From Massilia soli (GTDB lineage: Bacteria > Pseudomonadota > Gammaproteobacteria > Burkholderiales > Burkholderiaceae_D), in assembly GCF_016809835.1 (NCBI RefSeq), contig NZ_JAFBIL020000002.1, forward strand, positions 578,647 through 642,646: 64,000 nt of DNA, written 5' to 3'. Both the position numbers and the translations under genes were made by a program. Shown piece after piece: positions 34,204 to 43,480 of this stretch (position 1 is its first letter; each line of letters begins with the position of its first letter). Below the pieces are notes generated by a model, which saw nothing but the letters and a program-made list of their open reading frames with translations, did no database searches and was not told where the DNA came from.

Positions 34204-34869
34204 ATGCTCCAGAAAGCCCCACGCCGTACCCGCGAACGCATCCTCGAACTGTCCCTGGGGCTGTTCAACGAGTTCGGCGAGCCCAACATCACCACCACGG
34301 TGATCGCGGAGGAGATGAACATCTCGCCGGGGAACCTGTACTACCATTTCCGCAACAAGGACGATATCGTCAACTCGATCTTCGTGCAGTTCGAAGCCGA
34401 GATTGAACGCATCCTCACCGTGCCGAACGGGCGCCGGTCGAATATCGACGACGTCTGGATCTACCTGCACCTGATGTTCGAACTGATCTGGCGCTACCGC
34501 TTCTTCTACCGCGACCTGAACGACCTGTTGTCGCGCAACCGCAAGCTCGAACTGCATTTCAAGCTGATCCTCGCGCACAAGATCAAGGTCGCCACCCAGC
34601 TGTGCGAAGACCTGCGCAGCGAGCAGTCGCTGGAAGCGTCGGACGCCGAGATCAATGCGATGGCCACCAATATGGTGGTGGTGGCGACGTACTGGCTGTC
34701 GTACGAATACGTGCGCAATCCGCGCAAGTACACCGAGCAGCAGGCCATGGCCGACGCGCTGGCGCGCGGCTGCTACCAGGTGCTGTCGCAGCTGGCGCCT
34801 TACCTGCGCGGCGAGACCCGGGTCCTGTTCAACAAGCTGTCCGACGACTATCTCAAAAAACTCAAGTAA
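34204..34869 (+). CDS. TetR family transcriptional regulator
   Basis: 221 residues if started at ATG 34204 (MLQKAPRRTRERILELSLGL); ATG 34171 would add eleven, and neither has a clear ribosome binding site. The helix-turn-helix is LFNEFGEPNITTTVIAEEMNISPGNLYYHFRNKDDIV (about 20-56), close to the TetR consensus. The ligand domain is a helical bundle with DDVWIYLHLMFELIWRYRFFYRDLNDL, typical of a group often annotated as TetR next to LOG genes. Eleven bases separate it from the LOG gene. Confidence 0.9.
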   Translation: MLQKAPRRTRERILELSLGLFNEFGEPNITTTVIAEEMNISPGNLYYHFRNKDDIVNSIFVQFEAEIERILTVPNGRRSNIDDVWIYLHLMFELIWRYRFFYRDLNDLLSRNRKLELHFKLILAHKIKVATQLCEDLRSEQSLEASDAEINAMATNMVVVATYWLSYEYVRNPRKYTEQQAMADALARGCYQVLSQLAPYLRGETRVLFNKLSDDYLKKLK

Positions 34870-34880
34870 GCAGGTATCCC

Positions 34881-35420
34881 ATGAAGTCGATTGCCGTCTA
34901 TTGCGGCGCCTCGCACGGCGCCTCCCCGATCTTTGACGACGCCGCGCGCGCCATGGGCCGCGCGCTGGTGGCGCAGAATATCAACCTGGTCTACGGGGGC
35001 GGCAACGTTGGCCTGATGGGCGTGATCGCCGACGAGGTGCTGCGCCTGGGCGGCGAAGTGTCCGGCGTGATTCCGCGCCAGCTGGTCGAGCGCGAACTGG
35101 CGCACGCCGGCCTGACGCGCCTGTTCGTGGTCAAGGATATGCACGAGCGTAAGGCGATGATGGCCGAGCTGTCGGACGGGTTTATCGCACTGCCGGGCGG
35201 GATGGGCACGCTGGAAGAACTGTTCGAGATGCTGACCTGGTCGCAGCTTGGCATCCACAGCAAACCGATCGGCGCGCTCAATGTGGACGGCTTCTACGAT
35301 GGCCTGGTGAGCTTCATCGGGCACCAGCGCGAGCAAGGTTTCGTGCGCCCGCACCACGCCAGCCTGCTGCTGGTCGAAGACCAGCCCGACGCGCTGATCG
35401 CGCGCCTGCGCGGCGCCTAG
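34881..35420 (+). CDS. LOG family protein (cytokinin riboside phosphoribohydrolase type)
   Basis: 179 residues from ATG 34881. The family signatures are CGASHGASPIFDDAARAMGR, LVYGGGNVGLMG, MHERKAMM with the catalytic Arg and PGGMGTLEE (105-113). LOG proteins cleave ribose 5-phosphate from nucleoside monophosphates and were long misnamed lysine decarboxylases. It probably recycles nucleotides; linkage with the TetR gene upstream suggests co-transcription. Its 3' end is 7 bases from that of the convergent cyclase gene. Confidence 0.93.
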   Translation: MKSIAVYCGASHGASPIFDDAARAMGRALVAQNINLVYGGGNVGLMGVIADEVLRLGGEVSGVIPRQLVERELAHAGLTRLFVVKDMHERKAMMAELSDGFIALPGGMGTLEELFEMLTWSQLGIHSKPIGALNVDGFYDGLVSFIGHQREQGFVRPHHASLLLVEDQPDALIARLRGA

Positions 35421-35427
35421 CCGGCGT

Positions 35428-36534
35428 TCAGCCGACGCCGATCTGGTTGCGGCCGTTGGACTTGGCGCTGTAGAGCGCCTTGTCGGCACGCGTGATGGTG
35501 TCGGCAAACGGCTCGCCGTGGCGGCGCTCGGCCAGCCCGGCCGAGAAGGTGATGTGGACGTCGCTGCCGGCCACCGTCACCGGCGCCGCGGCCACGCGCG
35601 CGGCCATGCGCTCGACCACGGTCACCGCCTGCGCCAGCGGGGTCCCGGCCAGCAGCAGCAGGAATTCCTCGCCGCCCCAGCGCGCCAGCACATCCTGCGC
35701 GCGCAGCTCCGAGCGCGCCGCTTCCGAGAACCTGCGCAGCACCGCGTCGCCGGCGGCGTGGCCATAGCGGTCATTGACGCTCTTGAAGAAATCGAGGTCG
35801 ATCAGCGCGATGCAGGTCGGCTCGCCCGCAGGTTCGAGGCGCCGTTCCTGGGCCACCAGCAATTCGTTCATGTGGCGGCGATTGGCCAGCGAGGTCAGTT
35901 CGTCGAGCGTGGCCAGCTTGCCGATGGTGGTCATCGCCGCGACCAGGTCTTCCTTCTGCCGCTTCAGGCGCAGGCGCAGTTTGCTCATTTCGCCGGTCAG
36001 CAGCGTCACCGACACCAGCGCGCACGCGGCCGAGGCGAAATGCACGCCTTCGACATACGCCGGATACGTCGCCGGATAGGTCGCCACCAGCCAGAGCATG
36101 GTGGCGCCCAGCATGCCCAGCGCGTAGGTGCACAGCAGCATGGTATGGCGCGGGCGCAGCGAGAACGCGCAGAACACCATTACCACCAGCAGGAAAATCA
36201 GGTACACGCCGCGCAGCGGCCCGGTGACCACGTACGCGCCGACGTTGATGGCCATGGCGTACATGGCCTGCCAGATCGCCAGCGTCGATGGGGCGATGCC
36301 CAGCGCGGCGCTGGCCCGCACCAGCAGCGCGAACGCGGTGACGCCGGCGCTGCCCATGGCGACGACGATGAGTGCGCTGCGCTGGTCGGCGGCGCCGGCG
36401 CGCACCGACAGCAGCAGCAGGATCCCGCCGATGATGTAGAGCAGGCAGGTGGCGGCCCAGTAGCCGAGCATGCGCGGCAGGCGCGGGTCGGACCCGAGCA
36501 GCAGCCGGCGCATCGGCGAAGGCTGCGGGTTCAA
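35428..36534 (-). CDS. Membrane-bound diguanylate cyclase
   Basis: 368 residues. I take a TTG start at 36534: it overlaps the stop of the upstream gene (TTGA) and GGAGGT lies just before it; the first ATG is at 36513 without such a site. Six membrane segments occupy about 18-185 (MASE-like, unnamed), then a coiled coil and a GGDEF domain with WGGEEF (GGEEF 287-291) and an inhibitory RxxD (RAQD) five residues before. Cyclase should be active with product inhibition. Last gene of the porin-PstS-like-c-di-GMP run. Confidence 0.92.
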   Translation of the reverse strand: MNPQPSPMRRLLLGSDPRLPRMLGYWAATCLLYIIGGILLLLSVRAGAADQRSALIVVAMGSAGVTAFALLVRASAALGIAPSTLAIWQAMYAMAINVGAYVVTGPLRGVYLIFLLVVMVFCAFSLRPRHTMLLCTYALGMLGATMLWLVATYPATYPAYVEGVHFASAACALVSVTLLTGEMSKLRLRLKRQKEDLVAAMTTIGKLATLDELTSLANRRHMNELLVAQERRLEPAGEPTCIALIDLDFFKSVNDRYGHAAGDAVLRRFSEAARSELRAQDVLARWGGEEFLLLLAGTPLAQAVTVVERMAARVAAAPVTVAGSDVHITFSAGLAERRHGEPFADTITRADKALYSAKSNGRNQIGVG

Positions 36535-39248
36535 GCGGCCACCTCCAGCGTGGCCTGCGCCTGCGCCTGGGCCAGCAGCATCGTCTGCATTTCTGCGGCC
36601 GGCACCGGGCGGCTGAACAGGTAGCCCTGCATTTCGTCGCAGTCGTTCTCGAGCAGGAAGCGGCGCTGCTGTTCGGTCTCGACGCCCTCGGCCAGCACCC
36701 GCAGGTTGAGGCGGTGGCCCAGCGAGATCACGGCCAGCGCGATGGCCTGGTCATCGGCGCTGTCGGCCAGGTCGCTGACGAACGACTTGTCGATTTTCAG
36801 GGTGCTGATCGGGAACGATTTGAGCGCCGACAGGCTGGAATAGCCGGTGCCGAAGTCGTCGATCGACAGCGTCACGCCCATCGCCTTGAGCTCGCTCATC
36901 TTGCCTACCGATTGGGCCAGGTCACGCATGATGATCCCTTCGGTCACTTCGATTTCCAGCGCATGCGCAGGCAGGCCGCTGTCGCTGAGCGCCTGGGCGA
37001 CGCGTTCGACCAGGCGCTTTTCCTCGAACTGGCGCGGCGACACGTTGACCGACATCGTCACCTGCGGCAGTCCGGCGTCGCTCCATGCCCTGGCCTGCAG
37101 GCAGGCGGTCTGCAGCACCCAATCGCCGATCGGGATGATCAAGCCGCTTTCTTCGGCCAGCGCGATGAACCGCGCCGGCGAGACCATGCCGTGTTCCGGA
37201 TGCTGCCAGCGGATCAGCGCCTCGACGCCGAAGATGCGGCCGCTGCGCAGGTCGACCTTCGGCTGGTACAGGAGGCTGAACTGGCCGCAGTCGAGCGCAT
37301 TGCGCAGGCCTTCGAGCAGCACCAGTTTTTCTTCCACGCTGGCGTTCATCTCGCGGGCGTAGAACTGGAATACGTTCTTGCCCTGTTCCTTGGCGCGGTA
37401 CATCGCGGCGTCGGCGTTCATCATCAGGGTGTTCGGGTCGGCGCCGTCGCGCGGGTACATCACCACGCCCATGCTGCAGCCAACCTGGACTTCCTGGCCG
37501 TCGAGCAGGATCGGCTCGTTGACGGCCTGGCGGATCTTTTCGAGCACCGGGGTGACCGACAGCGGGTCGTCCGGCTGGTCGGCCAGGATCACCACGAATT
37601 CGTCGCCGCCGAAACGCCCCAGCATGTCGTTGTGGCGCAGGCAGTCGCCCATGCGCATGCCGACCAGCTTGAGCAGTTCGTCGCCGGCGTTGTGGCCTAG
37701 GCCGTCGTTGACCAGCTTGAAGCCATCGAGGTCGATGAAGGCGACCGCGACGCAGCGGCCGTTGCGGCTCGCCTGGCGGATCGCCTGGTCGAGCCGGTCG
37801 CGGATCATGCTGCGGTTGGGCAGGCCGGTCAGGTCGTCGTGATGGGCCATGTGGCGGATGCGTTCTTCGGCCAGCTTGCGCTCGGTGATGTCGCGCACGA
37901 TCGCCACCACGCCGCCTTCGACCGGCACCACCTGGCGATGCAGCCAGAGCTGGGCGACGGCCGGGTGGCTGCTCTGCCACTCGGCCTCGTGCACGCCGCC
38001 CAGGATCGCGACCTTGACCAGGTCGTCGAACATGCCGTTGGCTCGGTAGCCCGGCATCACTTCGCACAGCAGCTTGCCGCGCAGTTCCTGTTTGCGCATC
38101 CCGCTCATTTTTTCGGCGCGGGTGTTGGTTGCCTCGATGACGAAGTCGGTGATGGTGCCCTTGGCGTCGAACTGGCTGCGCATCACAAAGAACGCATCGA
38201 CGCTGGCCTCGGACGCGGCCGCATAGGTCTCCTGGAAGCGGCGGATGCGGCGCCGGGTCCTGGTCATCTGCCATGACAGCACGCACACCAGCGCCACCAC
38301 CAGCACCAGCGCCAGGCTGCCGCTGCCGGCCAGCCACAGGTAGTTGCGGCGCCGCTGTTCGAATCCGGCCAGCTGCTCGGTTTCCGACAGTCCGACCAGT
38401 GCGGTCAGCGCAAAGCCGTGCAGGGGGCGCATGCTGGTGTAGCGCCGCACGCCGTCCCACGCGCTGGCGGCAAGCTGGCCGGAATCGTCCAGCGCTGCCG
38501 GGATGGCGCCGCCCCACGATATCGTGTCGCCCACGCGCAGCGAGCGGAGCATGCCGTCGCTGCCGAACAGGCCGAGCGCGCCATGCCCGCCCATGCGCGA
38601 CCGCTCGTAGCCGCTGGTGAAGTAGGCCGGGTCGACGGCGACCACCACCACGCCGGCGAACTGGCCGTTGCGATCGCCGATGCGGCGCGAGAAGTGCATA
38701 TGCCAGTCGGGATTGGCCGCGTCGGTGGTGGTCTGGCTGACGTAGGGCGTGTCGGCCTTGCTGGCGCTGTGGACCTGGAAGAACGGCTGGTCGGCCACGC
38801 TGACCTGGCGCACCGCGGGATTGCTGGCGGCCACGATGCCGTCGCGGTCGACCACCATCACCGAGAACACCAGTCCCGAAGGCAGCAGTCCATGGCGGTT
38901 CAGCTGGCGCAGCGCATCGCTGGCGCCATTGAGCTCGACCGAATACTTCAGCACCTTCAGGGTCTGGTCGATGCTGCCGAGGTTGCGCGCGAGCTGCGCT
39001 TCGTAGGTGTCGATCAGTTCGCGGCTGGAAGCGCGCGCCGCCTGCTGCGCCGCCTCGCCCTGGTTGGCGATGGTGCGCAGCGTGACGACCCAGATCACCA
39101 CCAGCAGGATGGCGGCGAAAATCGGCAGCGAGATGTGGGTGTCCATGCCGCGTCCGAGCCAGCGGCGCAGGCCGGCCTGGGCGCCGGACGCGCGCGCGCC
39201 GCCGGGCATATCGGCGAGCATCTTGAGTCGGTCTACCTGCGTCTGCAT
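36531..39248 (-). CDS. Cache-PAS-GGDEF-EAL c-di-GMP signalling protein
   Basis: 905 residues, start ATG 39248. Membrane helix at about 37-58, a periplasmic cache-like sensor domain (about 60-300) and a second helix at about 305-328. The cytoplasmic part has a PAS domain (about 345-455), then a GGDEF domain with GGDEF (547-551) and I-site RHND, and an EAL domain with EALIRW (676-681), DDFGTGYSSL and EGVETE. Both enzymatic motifs are intact. The periplasmic cache would sense a small ligand; the PstS-like and porin genes just upstream suggest that this is a solute taken in or bound by those proteins (inference). Confidence 0.92.
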   Translation of the reverse strand: MQTQVDRLKMLADMPGGARASGAQAGLRRWLGRGMDTHISLPIFAAILLVVIWVVTLRTIANQGEAAQQAARASSRELIDTYEAQLARNLGSIDQTLKVLKYSVELNGASDALRQLNRHGLLPSGLVFSVMVVDRDGIVAASNPAVRQVSVADQPFFQVHSASKADTPYVSQTTTDAANPDWHMHFSRRIGDRNGQFAGVVVVAVDPAYFTSGYERSRMGGHGALGLFGSDGMLRSLRVGDTISWGGAIPAALDDSGQLAASAWDGVRRYTSMRPLHGFALTALVGLSETEQLAGFEQRRRNYLWLAGSGSLALVLVVALVCVLSWQMTRTRRRIRRFQETYAAASEASVDAFFVMRSQFDAKGTITDFVIEATNTRAEKMSGMRKQELRGKLLCEVMPGYRANGMFDDLVKVAILGGVHEAEWQSSHPAVAQLWLHRQVVPVEGGVVAIVRDITERKLAEERIRHMAHHDDLTGLPNRSMIRDRLDQAIRQASRNGRCVAVAFIDLDGFKLVNDGLGHNAGDELLKLVGMRMGDCLRHNDMLGRFGGDEFVVILADQPDDPLSVTPVLEKIRQAVNEPILLDGQEVQVGCSMGVVMYPRDGADPNTLMMNADAAMYRAKEQGKNVFQFYAREMNASVEEKLVLLEGLRNALDCGQFSLLYQPKVDLRSGRIFGVEALIRWQHPEHGMVSPARFIALAEESGLIIPIGDWVLQTACLQARAWSDAGLPQVTMSVNVSPRQFEEKRLVERVAQALSDSGLPAHALEIEVTEGIIMRDLAQSVGKMSELKAMGVTLSIDDFGTGYSSLSALKSFPISTLKIDKSFVSDLADSADDQAIALAVISLGHRLNLRVLAEGVETEQQRRFLLENDCDEMQGYLFSRPVPAAEMQTMLLAQAQAQATLEVAA

Positions 39249-39257
39249 GCGCCCCCG

Positions 39258-39692
39258 CTACCTGACGAACAGCACCGGACGCACGGATGCGTCGAGCGCG
39301 ATCCGTTCAATATAGCCGATCAGGGCCGGGTTGGCAGCCACTTCCTTGCGCACCGTGGCGCTGTTGGGAAGTTCGCGCGGCGGCTTGCCGCGGCCGGTGA
39401 AGATCATCTTGGTCCAGTAGGCCTTGACCAAGGCCGGCGACTTCGACGTCACCCGGGCATAGAACTCGTTGCGCAGCGGCGAGCCGATGCCCTGGTCGAG
39501 CGCGACGGCTTCGGCGCCGTCCGGGAAGTGGCCCGCGTGCCCGAGGAAGATGTCGGCCACCTGGTCCGGGCGCAGCGCCTGCACCGGGCTGCGCGCCGAC
39601 ACGATCACCACCATCTCCGAGGCGAGGGCGGCGTGGCATGGCATGGCCAGCAGGGCCGCGGCCAGAAGCGAGCGCAGGGTCGTTGAACGCAT
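39258..39692 (-). CDS. PstS-like periplasmic substrate-binding protein (short)
   Basis: 144 residues, start ATG 39692 with GAGGGGG before it. Signal peptide cleaved near residue 25 (ALAS). The body has VVIVSARSPVQALRPDQVADIFLG, VALDQGIGSPLRNEFYARV, and YWTKMIFTGRGKPPREL, the pattern of small phosphate-binding-like proteins that have only the first half of a PstS fold. It is about half the size of a true PstS, and no ABC transporter genes are near, so it may be a sensor subunit rather than a transport one. Nine bases separate it from the sensor gene downstream. Confidence 0.8.
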   Translation of the reverse strand: MRSTTLRSLLAAALLAMPCHAALASEMVVIVSARSPVQALRPDQVADIFLGHAGHFPDGAEAVALDQGIGSPLRNEFYARVTSKSPALVKAYWTKMIFTGRGKPPRELPNSATVRKEVAANPALIGYIERIALDASVRPVLFVR

Positions 39693-39701
39693 GGTGCCCC
39701 C

Positions 39702-40970
39702 TCAGAAGACGAAGTCGATCGCCGCGCTGGCGACATGCACCGGGCGGCCCGGCGTGAAGTCGTCGCGCAGGTTGATCAGGGAGCCGCGCGAACCGGACTG
39801 CGTGCGCAGCCGTTCGAGCTGCAGCGTCATCGCCACGCCGGTGACGATATCCCAGCGCGCGCCGAGCGCGATCGTCGATTGCACCGGGATGCTCGACAGC
39901 AGGCGATTCAGCTGGCCGTTGAGAAGTCTGGCCACGTGTGCCTGGGCTGGCGGCAGCGCCGTCGTGGAGAGCCCGGGATCGCTGGTCGCGCTGTCGCTGT
40001 CGACCAGCGAGTACGAGGCATACGGCGTCAGGTCGCCGAAGCGGTAGCCTGCGCTGGCGTAGGCGGTATAGGTATCGCCGAAGTAGGAATCGGTCTTGAT
40101 CCGCCCAAGCTCGCTCATGACGAACCAGCTGCCCGGATCGTAGTTGATGCCGGCGCTGAAGGCGTACACGCGGCGCTCGTCGATGTCGTAGCGTTGCGCC
40201 AGCCGGATGCCGGGTGCGCCGAACTGGCGGTAGGCGTCGAACAGCGCGGTTGCCAGGTTCAGGGTCAGGTCGGCCTGGAGCACGCTGGCGCGGATGGTGG
40301 TGTCGCGCCAGGTGGCCGTATGCGACAGGCCCGCGACGCCGCGTGCCTTGAGATGGGTGTCTACCGCGACCGTCCTGCTGGTGCGGCCGAGGAAGGCCTG
40401 GGTCATGTGCTTGACCGCGCCGTATTTCCAGCGGTAGCTGATGTCGACGCCATCGCTGTTCGACAGCGGGATCGCGTTGTAGACCTCGACCGGCGGGCGC
40501 ACCAGCGCGTAGGCGTAGCCGATCTTGCGGTAATCGGCGGCCAGGAATACCGGCAGCGCGATGCGGCCGAAACGCAGCGACAGGTCGGGCGTGGCCTGGT
40601 ATTTGATATTGGCCCACTCGATCGCGGGACGGTACGAACCGCTGTACCCCTGTTCGCTGACCGCCTGCACGACCGCCGACCACTGTTTGTCGATCGCCAC
40701 ATCGAGCTGCGCGCCGAGGCGGCTGTCGACGTGCGGGCTCCAGCGGTCCGAACGACCGGCGCCCGAGCGCTTCAGGATGCTCGACGTGAAATCGGCATCG
40801 TCGATGCGGGCGTGCGCCACGCCGATGGTGCCAAAGCCGCTGAAACCAATCTCGGGAAAGGCGCCAGCATCGCCTTGCGCGGCCGACGCGGCGCCGCCGG
40901 CCAGCGCGGCCACGACGGCGGCGCACCAGATGCGGGGAGGGCAGGCGAAGGGGAGGAGTTGCAGGTGCAT
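39702..40970 (-). CDS. Porin-like outer-membrane protein
   Basis: 422 residues, start ATG 40970. Signal peptide to about residue 31 (AASAAQG). The mature protein is a run of beta strands with aromatic ends, such as DLSLRFGRIALPVFLAADYR and LTLNLATALFDAYRQFG, ending in a terminal Phe (AAIDFVF), the outer-membrane insertion signal. Central strands ISYRWKYGAVKH and GINYDPGSWFVMSELGR fit a 16-18-strand barrel. It is the first gene of the run with the PstS-like and GGDEF-EAL genes, nine bases before the next start. Substrate unknown. Confidence 0.85.
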   Translation of the reverse strand: MHLQLLPFACPPRIWCAAVVAALAGGAASAAQGDAGAFPEIGFSGFGTIGVAHARIDDADFTSSILKRSGAGRSDRWSPHVDSRLGAQLDVAIDKQWSAVVQAVSEQGYSGSYRPAIEWANIKYQATPDLSLRFGRIALPVFLAADYRKIGYAYALVRPPVEVYNAIPLSNSDGVDISYRWKYGAVKHMTQAFLGRTSRTVAVDTHLKARGVAGLSHTATWRDTTIRASVLQADLTLNLATALFDAYRQFGAPGIRLAQRYDIDERRVYAFSAGINYDPGSWFVMSELGRIKTDSYFGDTYTAYASAGYRFGDLTPYASYSLVDSDSATSDPGLSTTALPPAQAHVARLLNGQLNRLLSSIPVQSTIALGARWDIVTGVAMTLQLERLRTQSGSRGSLINLRDDFTPGRPVHVASAAIDFVF

Positions 40971-41086
40971 TACTGGTGTTCTCGCTGTGTGCCGCCACGC
41001 CGGTGGCGCCGCAGGGCAAGTCTGGTATCGGGAAGAATGACGTGCCGGCGGGGATATGGCAGGCGAATCGCACGCGTGCCGTGGAC

Positions 41087-41203
41087 AGTCATCACTCTAT
41101 AGTGACGCACGGCAATTGTCGAGCGATTCGGCCCCTGCCTGGACGCGGCGCCAACTAAGTGTGCGTATTTGCAACGATTGATTGTCGTCACAGAAACTGT
41201 GAC
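41087..41203. promoter_or_regulatory. Two TCAC...GTGA dyads upstream of the porin gene
   Basis: TCAC-TCTATA-GTGA at 41092-41105 and a 17-base palindrome GTCACAG-AAA-CTGTGAC at 41187-41203. Both share TCAC/GTGA arms in the gene-free stretch before the porin operon. Spacing differs (six and seven bases), so they may not bind the same regulator. Confidence 0.35.
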
Positions 41204-41235
41204 AAAAGACGCAGCCCTGGCGCCGCCGTTCCGGC

Positions 41236-41742
41236 TTACCAGAGGCACTTGCCGGACAGCTCCAGTTCGGTCAGGTACAGGCGCAGGTCGAACTCGTACT
41301 GGTGGTAGTTCGGCTCCATGTACGTACACAATTTGTAAAAGGCCTTGTCATGTTGCTTTTCTTTTACGTGCGCCAGTTCATGCACCGAGATCATGCGTAA
41401 AAATTCCAGCGGCACGTCCTTGAACATGCTGGCGACCCGGATCTCGTGCTTGGCCTTGAGTTTGCTGCCCTGCACCCGCGAGATCGCGGTATGCAAGCCC
41501 AGCGCATGCTGGATCACATGGATCTTGCTGTCGAACGCCACCTTGTTGATCGGCTCGGCGTTGCGCAGGAATTCGGTTTTCAGGTCCTGGATGTAGTCGT
41601 ACAGCGCGCGGTCGGTGCGGATGCCGTGGGCGGCAGGATAGCGCTGGCGCAGCACGCCGGCCAGCTTGTTCTGCTCGATCAACAGGCTGACTTGGGCGCG
41701 CGTCTGGTCCGAATAATGGCTGAGATATTTCATCGGTTGCAT
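41236..41742 (-). CDS. YgjP-like metallopeptidase
   Basis: 168 residues from ATG 41742. The zinc-binding site HELAHVKEKQHDKAFY (HELAH with a third His eight residues on) is the DUF45/YgjP pattern, C-terminal in a largely helical protein. Known YgjP proteins are small cytoplasmic metallopeptidase-like proteins near type I restriction genes or alone; no substrate is known. Single gene. Confidence 0.88.
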   Translation of the reverse strand: MQPMKYLSHYSDQTRAQVSLLIEQNKLAGVLRQRYPAAHGIRTDRALYDYIQDLKTEFLRNAEPINKVAFDSKIHVIQHALGLHTAISRVQGSKLKAKHEIRVASMFKDVPLEFLRMISVHELAHVKEKQHDKAFYKLCTYMEPNYHQYEFDLRLYLTELELSGKCLW

Positions 41743-41779
41743 GGCGCGCAATGTATCACATCGGCGCCATGCAGCGCGG

Positions 41780-42619
41780 TCAGGCGGCGACGATGCCCAT
41801 CTGAAGCAGCGCGATGACGACCAGGCCGAGCACGATGCGGTAGATCACGAACGGCCAGTAGCCGCGCTTGCTGACGATGCGCAGGAACACCACGATCACG
41901 CCGTAGCCGACCAGGAAGGCGACCACGGTGGCCAGCGCCGTCGCGCCCGGATCGACCGGGCCGGGCACGCCCCAGCTTTTATACAGCTGGTACAAGCCCG
42001 ACGCGAACACGGCGGGAATGGCCAGCAGGAAGGAGTAGCGCGCCGCCGCTTCGCGCGTATAGCCCATCAACAAGCCGGCGGTGATGGTGCCGCCCGAGCG
42101 CGACACCCCGGGAATCAGCGCCATGGCCTGGGCGAAGCCGAACAGGATGCCGTCGCGCCAGGTCATCTGGTCGAGCGAGCGCGCGCGAACGCTGTAGCGG
42201 TCGGCCACGCCCAGCAGCACGCCGAAGAAGATCAGCATCGCGGCGGTCAGGTAGAGGTTGCGCAGGTGGGTCTCGATGGCGTCCTGGAACACCAGCCCGA
42301 GCAAGCCGATCGGGAGCGAACCGAGGATCACCAGCCACCCGAGGCGGGCATCGCCGCACAGCGGAGCGCCGCCGAACACCGTGCCCAGCCAGGCCCGGGC
42401 GATGCGCACGATGTCATGCCTGAAATACACCATCACGGCAAGCTCGGTGCCGATCTGGGTGATCGCGGTAAATGCCGCGCCCGGGTCGGTGCCGGACGGC
42501 AGCAACGGGCCCAGGATGCGCAAGTGGGCGCTCGATGAAATGGGGAGGAACTCGGTCAGGCCCTGGATCAGGCCAAGCAGGATGGCTTCGAGCCAGCCGA
42601 CGGGCGAGGCGCCCATCAT
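41780..42619 (-). CDS. uppP: Undecaprenyl-diphosphatase
   Basis: 279 residues, start ATG 42619 (or 42616). Conserved motif 1 [18 protein letters not shown] near 15-32 and motif 2 [17 protein letters not shown] near 166-182, both bearing catalytic residues (Glu, Arg, Ser); eight membrane helices. UppP dephosphorylates undecaprenyl pyrophosphate to recycle the lipid carrier for cell wall synthesis and gives bacitracin resistance. The ExoD-like gene lies upstream, 107 bases away on the same strand. Confidence 0.96.
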   Translation of the reverse strand: MMGASPVGWLEAILLGLIQGLTEFLPISSSAHLRILGPLLPSGTDPGAAFTAITQIGTELAVMVYFRHDIVRIARAWLGTVFGGAPLCGDARLGWLVILGSLPIGLLGLVFQDAIETHLRNLYLTAAMLIFFGVLLGVADRYSVRARSLDQMTWRDGILFGFAQAMALIPGVSRSGGTITAGLLMGYTREAAARYSFLLAIPAVFASGLYQLYKSWGVPGPVDPGATALATVVAFLVGYGVIVVFLRIVSKRGYWPFVIYRIVLGLVVIALLQMGIVAA

Positions 42620-42726
42620 GCCGCACCGGCCCTGTCGACCTCAGCGGAGCGGCTGGGTGAGCGGGCGGCCTGGGAAAGTAAGGCGAAAAACCGTGTCATG
42701 CAAAACCTTTGTGTCGTCTGTTGCGT

Positions 42727-43344
42727 CTAAAGTATCGTACGGGAAACCATGAAAATTATACCTTTGATAATTCCCCACACGACGCCCGATACGACGACGG
42801 CCGACGCGACGGCCGAAACGAGGCCGACGCCGATGGCCCAGCCGTCGCGCGCCAGCAGGCCGAGCGCGAACAGGCTGATCGACAGCGCAGGCAGCATGTT
42901 GCCAAACGGCACGGGCAAGGTCAGCACGATCGCCAGCAGCAGGCAGACCAGGCCGACGGCATATTCGACCGGTGGCAGCGCCAGGACTGTGCAGCGCGGG
43001 CGCATCAGTTTTTCGGCGCGCTCCAGCCACGGGGCAATCCGCCCCACCATGCCGAGAAAGTCGGTGCGCGCCATCGAGCGCTTGCTGATGATGGAAGGCA
43101 GCCATGGCCGCATGCCAAACGTCAGCTGCGCGGCGAGGAACAGCAGCGGCGCACCCAGTACGGCTGAGGTTCCGGGTGGCATCGGGAGGATATTGGGAAC
43201 GGCGAACACGAACAGCAGGGCGCCGATGGCCCGGTCGCCGAGGGCATCGAGCAGGTCGCCGACGGCGATGCGTTCGCCGGTGGCATCGTTTGCCACCTGG
43301 CGCAAAAGTTCGGACAGGGCCAGGCTGGGGCTGGCGGCTGTCAT
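42727..43344 (-). CDS. ExoD family exopolysaccharide synthesis protein
   Basis: 205 residues, start ATG 43344. ExoD pattern: ERIAVGDLLDALGDRAIGALLFVFAVPNILPMPPGTSAVLGAPLLF, then PWLPSIISKRSMARTDF, LERAEKLMRPR, and three or four C-terminal membrane segments. ExoD of Rhizobium is needed for exopolysaccharide production and alkaline tolerance. Mechanism unknown. Confidence 0.93.
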   Translation of the reverse strand: MTAASPSLALSELLRQVANDATGERIAVGDLLDALGDRAIGALLFVFAVPNILPMPPGTSAVLGAPLLFLAAQLTFGMRPWLPSIISKRSMARTDFLGMVGRIAPWLERAEKLMRPRCTVLALPPVEYAVGLVCLLLAIVLTLPVPFGNMLPALSISLFALGLLARDGWAIGVGLVSAVASAVVVSGVVWGIIKGIIFMVSRTIL

Positions 43345-43480
43345 GTGGTTACGTCACTGTTCGGCATAAGGTTGTCAGGGCCACGACGCAGCTGGTCGTC
43401 GGGCATGATTGTACCTAAGCAAGCTTAATCAGGGCTTAATATTTGGGCGCGCGGGGATCGCGGCCTGCGATCGGCAACAG

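Noticed and set aside
31827..34322. 831-codon open frame opposite the NHL-M23 gene, extending over the TetR start
   Set aside because: Antisense artefact with repeated composition only; the repeats are shadows of the NHL repeats.
39258..39692. Phosphate ABC transporter operon
   Set aside because: The PstS-like protein is half-length, and no permease or ATPase gene is near.
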